A stretch of DNA of 8,048 nt from Deltaproteobacteria bacterium (GCA_019313725.1 JAFDAT010000139.1:1-8048); one strand, 5' to 3'; shown: positions 1 through 5,515, counted from the stretch's first letter. Notes: generated by a model not told the origin, from the sequence alone. Numbers and translations are program-made.

Positions 1-534
1 ATGGTGCTCCTGACAGTCAAAAGCCGTCAGGCGGCTTCCCGTATATTGCATCTCCTCAATCTTGTACATGGGGATGGCTTTTTTCAAGAGAGCATTCATG
101 CCCGGTAAAAACGGTATGCCGAGATCGACTTCCGGGAAACAGAAAAATCCCCTGTCCGAACGCATGAACCGGAAATCAAAGGCGCAGGATATGATGGCCC
201 CGCCGGCAAAGGCGTGCCCGTTGATGGCGGCGATGGTAACCATGGGGTAGGTCAGCAGCCGCTTGAACAGATCATTCATCTGGTAGAAGAATTTTTTGGC
301 TGTTTTCAGGTCATTCTTCTGGATGACGGGAACGAGCCACTCCAGATCGATTCCATTGGTGAAAATTTTTTCATGTGCGGATCTTACCACGACAGTTCTT
401 ACCCGACTTTCCCGTTCCACCTGGTCCAGTACTTTTTTGAACCCTTTCAGAAACGTCGGGTTGAAACGGTTTTCATCGCTGTTCATGGTGATGATAGCGA
501 CGCTGTCGTCAACAGAATATTCAAAGGCGCTCAT
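1..534 (-). CDS. Enoyl-CoA hydratase/isomerase family protein (partial, 3' end outside window)
   Basis: Crotonase-superfamily enzyme acting on acyl-CoA thioesters in the cytoplasm, as in fatty-acid or related acyl-CoA metabolism. The first 178 residues are present and the rest lies beyond base 1. Family landmarks are the opening beta strands with VAIITMNSDENRFN (residues 12-25), the first oxyanion-hole segment FTNGIDLEWL (58-67), the second oxyanion-hole segment INGHAFAGGA (104-113), and FPEVDLGIPFLPG (133-145). In my hand alignment to rat mitochondrial hydratase, Glu135 falls at the catalytic Glu164 position, while the Glu144 position is occupied by Ile114. One glutamate instead of two fits an enoyl-CoA delta-isomerase better than a true hydratase; this is inference. 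The start at 534 follows a good Shine-Dalgarno GGGAGG (541-546). The gene is separated from the upstream minus-strand gene by a strong terminator, so it probably has its own promoter or depends on read-through. Confidence 0.9.
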   Translation of the reverse strand, partial: MSAFEYSVDDSVAIITMNSDENRFNPTFLKGFKKVLDQVERESRVRTVVVRSAHEKIFTNGIDLEWLVPVIQKNDLKTAKKFFYQMNDLFKRLLTYPMVTIAAINGHAFAGGAIISCAFDFRFMRSDRGFFCFPEVDLGIPFLPGMNALLKKAIPMYKIEEMQYTGSRLTAFDCQEHH

Positions 535-540
535 GGAATA

Positions 541-546
541 CCTCCC
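541..546 (-). promoter_or_regulatory. Ribosome binding site of the enoyl-CoA hydratase/isomerase gene
   Basis: On the minus strand the sequence GGGAGG lies 6 bases before the ATG at 534-532. It supports this start over later in-frame ATGs. Confidence 0.75.
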
Positions 547-550
547 TGTA

Positions 551-593
551 AAAACAAAAGGCGCTATCGATGACAGATAGCGCCCTTTGTTTT
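551..593 (-). terminator. Rho-independent terminator after the HesB-like gene (symmetric, may act both ways)
   Basis: Arms 551-568 and 576-593 are complementary over 18 positions with one mismatch (A559/C585), around a 7-base loop. The GC-rich core GGCGCTATC / GATAGCGCC is flanked by an A-rich run on one side and a T-rich run on the other, the classical layout of an intrinsic terminator that works in either direction. On the minus strand it begins 12 bases after the stop codon of the HesB-like gene and ends just before the RBS of the next gene. It therefore ends the HesB transcript and insulates the enoyl-CoA isomerase gene. Confidence 0.85.
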
Positions 594-604
594 GATGGTA
601 TGTA

Positions 605-925
605 TCAGGTTGAGCAGCAACTGCCTTCTGTGCTGCAGCTTCCGCAAGCACCAGCGCCTAAATCGGCGCCGCAGTCAAGCTTGAAGCCATACATGGAGAA
701 ATCAACCTTGATGGGCTGGACTTTTTCCAGGAATTCTTTGTCGACAATATATTTGAAACCTTCAACTTCGTAAGTCTGATCTGTGTCTTTTGGCTCATCC
801 AAAGCCATTGCAAGGCCCGGGCCGCCTCACCCGCCCTCGTTCAGAAAGATCCGAATCGGCGAGATTTCCTTTCCTTTGAAATATTCGGTAATTTGCTCGG
901 TGGCTGCTGCTGTTACCTCGACCAT
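605..925 (-). CDS. HesB/IscA-like selenoprotein (in-frame UGA at codon 33 read as Sec)
   Basis: Small iron-sulfur-cluster-related protein of the HesB/IscA fold, 106 residues if the TGA at 829-827 is read as selenocysteine. The N-terminal part opens with MVEVTAAATEQITEYF and runs through PIRIFLNEGG (23-32). Sec33 is followed by GGPGLAMALDEP, matching the family segment in which an A-type carrier has its first cluster-ligand cysteine (xxGCSGxxY in IscA). The C-terminal end carries C85, C94, C97, C103 and C104 in a Cys-rich tail (GACGSCSTEGSCCST), in place of the usual CGCG. The start at 925 has a strong SD, AAGGAGG, 5 bases upstream, which rules out starting only at Met40 (808), where the automatic reading frame after the TGA begins. 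HesB-like selenoproteins are a known class in anaerobic deltaproteobacteria. Whether this one delivers clusters, binds metal or has a redox role cannot be told from sequence. The alternative is a pseudogene with a nonsense mutation, made unlikely by the TGA falling at the functional Cys. Confidence 0.85.
799..820 (-). promoter_or_regulatory. Candidate bacterial SECIS hairpin just downstream of the UGA codon
   Basis: In the minus-strand RNA, six bases after the UGA, CCGGGCC (820-814) can pair with GGCUUUGG (806-799). The stem has 7 pairs, two of them G-U, with one bulged U and a 7-base loop UUGCAAU. Position and size resemble bacterial selenocysteine insertion elements, which lie within about 40 bases after the UGA. 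A competing fold pairs UUUGG (803-799) with CCAAA (793-789). Neither was tested by energy calculation. Confidence 0.45.
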
Positions 926-930
926 GACAT

Positions 931-937
931 CCTCCTT
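931..937 (-). promoter_or_regulatory. Ribosome binding site that fixes the selenoprotein start
   Basis: AAGGAGG on the minus strand, 5 bases before the ATG at 925-923. It is a near-perfect anti-16S match and shows that translation begins upstream of the in-frame TGA. An ATG at 930-928 is in another frame and too close to this site. Confidence 0.85.
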
Positions 938-1311
938 GGAGTTTAAATACGTGCAATAATATTATAACCAGTTATGAGCGTTTCGAATTATATGAAATGC
1001 CGATCTAAAATGGTGTATGAAAACCTATTCACAGCAATGGGGTTTGTCAAGCCCTTACTTGTATAAAAAACATGGTAAAGTGTAGATAATGAATTGTTAT
1101 AATACCCGATATCCAATCAATGCAATTTACCGTGCGTTTTGACTATCCGGGCAGCAGCACACCGAACTGACGACAATATTCATCATAATCGGTTTTTACA
1201 GCAATGACAAATTACAGCGAAGCTTAATGACAATCAATGACACGCAGTAAATGTCAACGATTCCGGTGCGGTTGAAATCGTGAAACATAAGATGTGAAGT
1301 GTCAATGGTGC
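936..1311. other. Gene-free stretch between the HesB-like and FmdB-like genes
   Basis: About 375 AT-rich bases with no convincing coding frame on either strand. It holds the probable HesB-like promoter (1022-1050) and two short palindromes at 956-975. No clear terminator was found after the FmdB-like stop codon (1314-1312); a 5-bp inverted repeat near 1250-1285 is too weak to call. Short repeated words such as AATGACAA in 1203-1242 look like compositional noise. Confidence 0.6.
1022..1050 (-). promoter_or_regulatory. Probable sigma70-type promoter of the HesB-like selenoprotein gene
   Basis: On the minus strand a perfect -35 TTGACA (1050-1045) is followed after exactly 17 bases by TAGGTT (1027-1022), a -10 with 3 of 6 consensus positions. 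Transcription would begin near 1015, leaving a leader of about 90 bases before the ATG. Other TATAAT-like words nearby (around 985 and 965) lack a well-spaced -35. Confidence 0.6.
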
Positions 1312-1806
1312 TTAGAGTTCGTATAGTGTTTCATCCCGCAATGGTTCCAACCGTTTGGCTTTGGCGGCTTTCGCTTTGGCACCCGGCAGAATAAAGGGGT
1401 CCTCACCTTCCAGCAGATCACCCATTTCAGCCTCCACCTGCTCGGGATCTTCCCCTTTTTCCATGCGTTCCAGGGCTTCATCCATGCCAGGCCCCAGCTT
1501 CAGGCCCGTCATGTCGGAAAGTTTACGCATCAGATTGGCAGCCTGGCGGGGATCGTCTTCATCCAGGTGTTCAGCTTCACGGGACAGCACATTCATGGCC
1601 TGTTCCATTTTGCTTTCATCCAGGGGCAGATCATCCATGCCGCCATCCTCAGTGGCTTTTCCGGTGAAGGCAAACAGGGAAACCTGCCGGGATAATTTTC
1701 TTTTTTTGCACTTTGGGCAGAGCGGGCGTTTTCTGGTGTTGACGGTTTTGGAAAAGAAGTTGAAAATCGTGTTGCAGTTTTCGCAGAAAAATTCGTAGAT
1801 TGGCAT
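1312..1806 (-). CDS. FmdB-family zinc-ribbon protein with long acidic C-terminal region
   Basis: Protein of 164 residues starting MPIYEFFCENC, the hallmark of the FmdB zinc-ribbon family. The N-terminal ribbon has two knuckles, C8-x2-C11 and C30-x2-C33, expected to bind one Zn(II). After residue 45 the sequence changes to a charged helical region rich in Glu, Asp and Met (about 55-135), with DEDDPRQAANLMRKLSDMTG and MDEALERMEKGEDPEQVEAE as its core. It ends in a Lys/Ala-rich patch and LRDETLYEL. FmdB was named as a putative regulator of formamidase or amidase genes, but most members have no proven function. This one is longer than the minimal ribbon-only members (about 70-110 residues). The acidic region suggests a protein-interaction module rather than DNA binding; this is inference. 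The start at 1806 has only a weak SD-like AGGTAAG. It is expressed from the promoter at 1913-1941. Confidence 0.88.
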   Translation of the reverse strand: MPIYEFFCENCNTIFNFFSKTVNTRKRPLCPKCKKRKLSRQVSLFAFTGKATEDGGMDDLPLDESKMEQAMNVLSREAEHLDEDDPRQAANLMRKLSDMTGLKLGPGMDEALERMEKGEDPEQVEAEMGDLLEGEDPFILPGAKAKAAKAKRLEPLRDETLYEL

Positions 1807-1819
1807 ATTCTTACCTATT

Positions 1820-1911
1820 AATTTTCATGCCATCTGGTGCACAATACAGCATGAAAGAATAATTTTGCTAAAAATGTCATGATGATTCTTTAAATATGGA
1901 GCATGAAAATT
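1820..1911. repeat. GCATGAAA repeats in the FmdB leader: 11-bp inverted repeat plus a third copy
   Basis: GCATGAAAATT at 1901-1911 is an exact reverse complement of AATTTTCATGC at 1820-1830. A further GCATGAAA lies at 1849-1856 and forms an 8-bp inverted repeat with 1823-1830. The 1901-1911 copy starts directly downstream of the -10 box of the minus-strand promoter and covers the expected start point of transcription. The innermost copy sits just before the FmdB start. The layout could be a repressor site or alternative RNA hairpins. Confidence 0.4.
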
Positions 1912-1912
1912 G

Positions 1913-1941
1913 ATATTATTTTCCAGTTTTCGATTTGTCAA
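1913..1941 (-). promoter_or_regulatory. Sigma70-type promoter of the FmdB-like gene
   Basis: On the minus strand a perfect TTGACA (1941-1936) and TAATAT (1918-1913) are separated by exactly 17 bases. Transcription would begin near 1905, giving a leader of about 100 bases that contains the GCATGAAA repeats. Confidence 0.75.
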
Positions 1942-2006
1942 CGTCAAACCTTGGCCGCGTGCTCTGTGCCCTTGCAAATAAAAACTCGATCAGGGCTAAT
2001 TTTTTC

Positions 2007-2033
2007 TGGACAGATCATCAATGAAATTATAAT
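2007..2033 (+). promoter_or_regulatory. Candidate promoter of ndk
   Basis: A perfect -10 TATAAT at 2028-2033 is preceded by TGGACA at 2007-2012, one mismatch from the -35 consensus. The spacing of 15 bases is shorter than ideal. The leader to the ndk ATG would be about 110 bases. Confidence 0.45.
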
Positions 2034-2105
2034 TTTGAAATAATCCCATAGTCGCAACGTGGGGATAAGGCGGGGGCATCGGATTCCCCTGGCCTTTTAA
2101 AAAGA

Positions 2106-2122
2106 GGTGCCGCAACGGCACC
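2106..2122 (+). other. Perfect 7-bp hairpin in the ndk leader
   Basis: GGTGCCG (2106-2112) and CGGCACC (2116-2122) pair perfectly across a CAA loop. There is no following T run, so it is not a terminator. It lies 28 bases before the start codon, just upstream of the SD, and may stabilise the mRNA or tune translation. Confidence 0.55.
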
Positions 2123-2150
2123 GGAGAATCAATTAAAGGGAGATGACACC

Positions 2151-2567
2151 ATGGAAAGAACACTATCCATCATCAAACCGGACGGCGTCAAGCGCGGCGT
2201 GATCGGTGACGTGGTAAAACGATTCGAAGACAGCCACATCGACATCGTCGCTATGAAAATGCTTTACATGACCAAAAAACAGGCACAAGGTTTTTACGCC
2301 GTCCACGAAGAGCGGCCATTTTTCGACAGCCTGACCGATTTCATGTCTTCCGGTCCGGCGGTGGTGATGGTGCTGGAGGGCGAGGGGGTTATTGCCCGGT
2401 ACCGCAAGCTGATGGGGGCCACGAATTTTGAGGAAGCGGACGAGGGCACCATTCGTAGAGACTTTGCCACCGACATCGAAAAAAATGTCGTTCACGGCTC
2501 GGATTCGCCTGAGTCCGCAGATTTTGAAATAAATTACTTTTTCAACAGTTTTGAAATCGTGGCTTGA
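2151..2567 (+). CDS. ndk: Nucleoside diphosphate kinase
   Basis: Transfers the gamma phosphate from ATP to nucleoside diphosphates through a phosphohistidine intermediate, balancing cytoplasmic NTP and dNTP pools. The 138 residues match the usual length of about 140. Family marks are the opening ERTLSIIKPDGVKRG with the nucleotide-contacting Lys9, the HEERPFF segment (52-58), SGPAVVMVLEG (67-77), the region LMGATNF..A..GTIRRDF (87-105), and the active-site signature NVVHGSDS (112-119) with catalytic His115. The start follows GGGAGA at 2138-2143, 7 bases before the ATG. The next gene, trmJ, lies 60 bases downstream on the same strand with no clear terminator between, so the two are probably co-transcribed. 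Nothing looks truncated or unusual. Confidence 0.97.
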   Translation: MERTLSIIKPDGVKRGVIGDVVKRFEDSHIDIVAMKMLYMTKKQAQGFYAVHEERPFFDSLTDFMSSGPAVVMVLEGEGVIARYRKLMGATNFEEADEGTIRRDFATDIEKNVVHGSDSPESADFEINYFFNSFEIVA

Positions 2568-2577
2568 ACCTGAAAAC

Positions 2578-2609
2578 CTTGTAAAACATGCTTTTTTTAT
2601 TTTACCAAG
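2578..2609 (+). other. Imperfect hairpin between ndk and trmJ
   Basis: CTTGTAAAA (2578-2586) can pair with TTTTACCAAG (2600-2609) with one bulged C, around a loop holding a run of seven T. The T run is inside the loop rather than after the stem, so this is not a standard terminator. It could be a weak attenuator or processing site. Confidence 0.25.
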
Positions 2610-2627
2610 ATTAGGTGCTTTGCGTTT

Positions 2628-3392
2628 ATGCCAGCCGTTAATTTAGATAATATCCACATTGTTCTTCAGAGCCCCAAGTATCCGGAAAATATCGGATCCG
2701 CCGCCCGGGCCATGCGCAACATGGGTATACGGCACCTGGCGGTGGTGTCTCCGGAAAATTACGATCTTTCACAGGTTCATAAGCTGGCGACGCATGTGGC
2801 CGGCGATGTTGTTGAAGATATCCAGGTATTCGAACAGTTGCCGGAGGCACTGCTGCCGTTTCATTATGTGGTCGGCACCACGGCCCGTCTGGGAAAGCAG
2901 CGCCAGGTCGTGCAGTCGCCTGAAAAGCTGGCCTGTCAACTGGCCCCCATATCGAAAAACAACCAGGTCGCGATTCTGTTCGGACCCGAGGACAGGGGCC
3001 TTTCCAATGAGGACCTGAGGCGCTGCCACGCACTGGTGAACATTCCCACGGCAGCGTTCTCTTCCCTCAACCTGGCCCAGGCCGTCATGATCATCTGCTA
3101 TGCGCTGCACACGACAATGCTCGAAGACAAGGTGGTCTTCGCCCCCAGGCTGGCCACCCGTCACCAGTTGGACGGCATGTACGACCAGCTCAAGGATATT
3201 CTTGTGCGCATCAGTTATATCAATCCGGAGAATCCGGACTATTTCATGAATAATTTGAGGCATTTTTTTACCCGCCTGCAGCTGCGGGCAAGGGAGGTTG
3301 GTATTGTCCGGGGGATATGCCGGCAGATCAGCTGGTATGCCAGAAAATGCCATGAAGATGGCAAGCAGGGAAAAAAGTTTGGCCAGGATTGA
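2628..3392 (+). CDS. trmJ: TrmJ-type tRNA (cytidine/uridine-32)-2'-O-methyltransferase
   Basis: SPOUT-fold RNA methyltransferase of the TrmH/SpoU family. TrmJ uses S-adenosylmethionine to methylate the 2'-hydroxyl of nucleotide 32 in the anticodon loop of certain tRNAs. The 254 residues match the family length. The three SpoU motifs are visible: motif 1 PENIGSAARAMRNMG (19-33), motif 2 ILFGPEDRGLSNEDL (116-130) and motif 3 NIPTAAFSSLNLAQAV (138-153), which builds the knotted cofactor site. GTTAR (83-87) corresponds to the TrmJ GT-AR element. The C-terminal helical tail with RHFFTRLQLRAREVGIVRG (211-229) is typical of TrmJ and helps dimerisation. The start at 2628 is the only plausible one: no in-frame start lies just upstream, and the SD (AGGTG, 10 bases before) is weak. 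It probably shares a transcript with ndk. TrmJ is favoured over other TrmH-family members by motif order and the tail. Confidence 0.9.
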   Translation: MPAVNLDNIHIVLQSPKYPENIGSAARAMRNMGIRHLAVVSPENYDLSQVHKLATHVAGDVVEDIQVFEQLPEALLPFHYVVGTTARLGKQRQVVQSPEKLACQLAPISKNNQVAILFGPEDRGLSNEDLRRCHALVNIPTAAFSSLNLAQAVMIICYALHTTMLEDKVVFAPRLATRHQLDGMYDQLKDILVRISYINPENPDYFMNNLRHFFTRLQLRAREVGIVRGICRQISWYARKCHEDGKQGKKFGQD

Positions 3393-3428
3393 CAGGATAA
3401 AAAGGGATTGTTTTACGATTTACGTTTT

Positions 3429-3434
3429 AGGTGA
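3429..3434 (+). promoter_or_regulatory. Ribosome binding site before the chimeric gene
   Basis: AGGTGA, a six-base match to the anti-SD, ends 9 bases before the ATG at 3444. An in-frame TGA at 3432-3434 overlaps it, so the frame cannot extend further upstream. Translation of the chimera from 3444 is therefore plausible. Confidence 0.5.
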
Positions 3435-3443
3435 ACATTTTCC

Positions 3444-3596
3444 ATGGCTTATATCAGCAGGGATATCACCCTGTTCCCCGGGGATATCATATCTACCGGC
3501 ACCCCGCCGGGTGTGGGGATATTCAGAGATCCGCCCATCGTCCTGCAACCAGGTAACGTTGTGGAGTGCAGGATCGACGGTATCGGCGCCATCAGG
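3444..3596 (+). pseudogene. Truncated 3' fragment of a fumarylacetoacetate hydrolase (FAH) family gene
   Basis: About 51 codons encode the conserved C-terminal part of the FAH fold, with the segment LFPGDIISTGTPPGVG and the closing GNVVECRIDGIGAI. Full enzymes of this family run roughly 200-300 residues. Here only 51 bases separate the fragment from the trmJ stop, so the catalytic N-terminal and central parts with the metal-binding acidic residues are missing. The fragment is visibly more GC-rich than the sequence after 3597. It stops at the Arg that normally precedes the last few residues of FAH proteins and passes directly into the lipoprotein-like part. Confidence 0.8.
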
Positions 3597-5267
3597 TGGG
3601 TAACCGTGGAGGCCGCAGGGTATTTGGAGGGATTTGTCGAAGGGTTTGGCGATGATGACCTCAGGGTGTATGAAATTCGGCTGGCCTGGATAGGCGGCAG
3701 AATTACGCTTGAATCCGGTGATACCGGTAATCTCTTTTTGGGTGATGTGGAAAATCCAACCCATGAAGCGACACTGGATGCCTCATCTTTTGCGGTGGTT
3801 CCTGTTACAGTCGGGATTGGTAAAATTAAACCCATTCATGTCCTGCCGTTGTTTGAACCTCTCAGCAGCGATCAGGATTTGAACCTCCAGATGGCTTTCG
3901 GCCTGGATGTACGGGATGCCGACTTTGATGCGGTGGCGTTAAATTCCGGCAGCACCATCAGCGTACGCATTCGTGATGAGGGAGTCCTTTCCGCCGGTGC
4001 TGTTCTGGCCTATTTTGATCCGGATAAGAGCGAGTGGCAGGTTATGCAGGGAGGATTGAGCAGAGATGGAGGCAGTCACGTATTGTGTTCGATAGATGTC
4101 ATATCTCCCCTGTTCGGCATATTCGACGACCAGGAGGCTTCGTACCTGACTAGTGCGCTCTACAGGACAGCCTTTTCAGATAATGATATGGGCGATGCTT
4201 ACAATGCAGCCATGCAGACTATCAACGGGTATTGGGCGTTTATAAATGCAAGCGGTTGTCTTAATTTCGATCCGCCCTGTGATCCGAGGGAAAACGAAGA
4301 TTATGTGAAAGCCGTGGCAGTTTTGGTTAAAGCGGCAAAGGATTATGCAACTGCAAACCAGAATGAGAAAGGAAAGATGGCGCTCTTGTCGACGGTCAGT
4401 AAAATGAATATTCTGGGATTTACTGAGTGCACGGCTGAACTCGATCTGATGATTGAGGTGATCACTAACAAGATAGGACAGGATTATGTGGATCGGAGTG
4501 ATTGCGGCGTAATCAGGGAGATGCTGCATATACTTAAACAGTTTTATAAACTCGGAGGCGATTCCACTATTGAGGCAAAACTCAGAGAAAAAATCGATGA
4601 GTATATGACGAAATGTGATCTCTGGACCGGCTCGATATTTTACCATTATTATTTGGATGAAGGGAATCCTTGTTTAGGCAATCTAATTCTGAAATCCGGC
4701 GGTGGTGAATGGTCTGAAATTCACCATGTCCGCATGGCCACACATGGGAAAACCAAGGTTTTGACCGGAGAAATTTCTCTGCATCTCAATTTTCCGGAAG
4801 CGTACTTCAAGACATCGGATGAATGTGAACATAGCAAGTCATATTCCGGGAATCCAGCGACTGCCGATTTAAGCTTAAAATTTGACGGCACTTATGATGG
4901 CATGACCTTTGCGGTCAAAACTCCGGGACCGGCGGACACTCCCATTGATATAATCGTGGAACATGTTATGAAATTTAAAAATGAAGAAGACGAATGTGAA
5001 TTGATCGAGGGTTATCCTACGGTCGATACTTTTCCGAACTATACGTCCGCTCTGGTCCACGGATTTTTAATCTCCCCGCCGATTTCGCTGCAGCATATGC
5101 TTGAGGATGGTCATCGTTACCAAAACAGTCTCATTGAGAGCATTAAGGGCGATGCAAAACTCGAAAATTTATGCGAAGAAACCAATATGGGGCGTTATCC
5201 CTTTTCCAGCGGTTGGGTTCATTGGTCGTTTCATCACGTGCAGAAACTGCTTCCTCTTGAAGAATGA
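3444..5267 (+). CDS. Chimeric protein: FAH-family C-terminal fragment fused to a signal-less paralog of the downstream lipoprotein
   Basis: Open frame of 607 codons with two unrelated parts. Residues 1-51 are the C-terminal stretch of a fumarylacetoacetate hydrolase family enzyme: ISRDITLFPGD, STGTPPGVG, then PPIVLQPGNVVE and GIGAI. From Trp52 to the end it is colinear with the lipoprotein at 5531-7453 (its Trp89 onward), sharing VTVEA-GY, LYEIRL/VYEIRL, VTVGI, VLPLFEP/IVPLFEP, LQMAFGL, AVLAYFDP, FDGTYDG, ALVHGF/VLVHGF, SPPI, RYPFS and the final LP-EE. Nine Cys of the mature lipoprotein are kept (215, 272, 279, 354, 391, 410, 461, 518, 577), which suggests disulfides in an exported ancestor. 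No signal peptide or lipobox is present, so the product would stay in the cytoplasm. The next frame upstream is blocked by TGA, and most of the FAH gene is absent. No good promoter was seen for it; read-through from ndk-trmJ is likely. It is either a recent rearrangement remnant or a new fusion gene. Function unknown. Confidence 0.8.
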   Translation: MAYISRDITLFPGDIISTGTPPGVGIFRDPPIVLQPGNVVECRIDGIGAIRWVTVEAAGYLEGFVEGFGDDDLRVYEIRLAWIGGRITLESGDTGNLFLGDVENPTHEATLDASSFAVVPVTVGIGKIKPIHVLPLFEPLSSDQDLNLQMAFGLDVRDADFDAVALNSGSTISVRIRDEGVLSAGAVLAYFDPDKSEWQVMQGGLSRDGGSHVLCSIDVISPLFGIFDDQEASYLTSALYRTAFSDNDMGDAYNAAMQTINGYWAFINASGCLNFDPPCDPRENEDYVKAVAVLVKAAKDYATANQNEKGKMALLSTVSKMNILGFTECTAELDLMIEVITNKIGQDYVDRSDCGVIREMLHILKQFYKLGGDSTIEAKLREKIDEYMTKCDLWTGSIFYHYYLDEGNPCLGNLILKSGGGEWSEIHHVRMATHGKTKVLTGEISLHLNFPEAYFKTSDECEHSKSYSGNPATADLSLKFDGTYDGMTFAVKTPGPADTPIDIIVEHVMKFKNEEDECELIEGYPTVDTFPNYTSALVHGFLISPPISLQHMLEDGHRYQNSLIESIKGDAKLENLCEETNMGRYPFSSGWVHWSFHHVQKLLPLEE

Positions 5268-5399
5268 TCATGGGTAAAGCGGTACTTTAAACAGTTGATG
5301 GTGTGACTGACATGCCCATCGCCGACCCATTAAAAAATAGCGGGCGGAACACTTAAAACCAGTAATTATTGTAAATTCCCACAGAAAATTTCGGGCTAC

Positions 5400-5428
5400 T
5401 TGAAGTTTGCCGTCATTTAGACTATAAT
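5400..5428 (+). promoter_or_regulatory. Sigma70-type promoter of the lipoprotein gene
   Basis: TTGAAG at 5400-5405 and a perfect TATAAT at 5423-5428 are separated by exactly 17 bases. Transcription would start near 5435, giving a leader of about 95 bases. It shows that the downstream paralog is an independent transcription unit. Confidence 0.75.
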
Positions 5429-5515
5429 AAACCATCCTGCCTAAAAAAAAATCGAGATCAAACACAGTCAGCTTAAATGAATCGGTCCATATGGGCAAAC
5501 GGTGAAATCCGTACC

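Larger units (their letters stand above)
1807..2150. other. Divergent intergenic region between FmdB-like gene and ndk
   Basis: About 340 AT-rich bases with no coding frame I would defend. It holds the leader and promoter of the minus-strand FmdB-like gene (1807-1941) and the leader and candidate promoter of plus-strand ndk (2007-2150). Three copies of the word GCATGAAA, one of them inverted, lie in the left half, and a perfect hairpin sits in the ndk leader. Confidence 0.6.

Noticed and set aside
605..808. A stand-alone 67-residue gene starting at Met40 of the HesB-like protein
   Set aside because: It has no ribosome binding site, and the upstream codons up to 925 encode the matching N-terminal half of the HesB fold behind a strong SD. 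It is the 3' part of the selenoprotein gene.
1060..1115. Promoter-like TTGTAT and TATAAT words on the plus strand
   Set aside because: Spacing between candidate boxes is poor and no plus-strand gene follows before ndk, more than 1 kb away.
1355..1798. A long plus-strand open frame opposite the FmdB-like gene
   Set aside because: It is Ser/Arg-rich antisense translation of a GC-rich gene, shows no family features and has no SD. The minus strand has the clear zinc ribbon.
2769..3353. A 194-codon minus-strand frame opposite trmJ
   Set aside because: The plus strand carries all three SpoU methyltransferase motifs. The minus frame has no recognisable domain.
4176..4646. A 156-codon minus-strand frame inside the chimeric gene
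   Set aside because: It lies opposite a region colinear with the intact paralog and has no SD or domain. It is a shadow frame.
5315..5348. A GCCG/CGGC-type hairpin as terminator of the chimeric gene
   Set aside because: The stem is short and bulged, with its A run in the loop and no T run after it.
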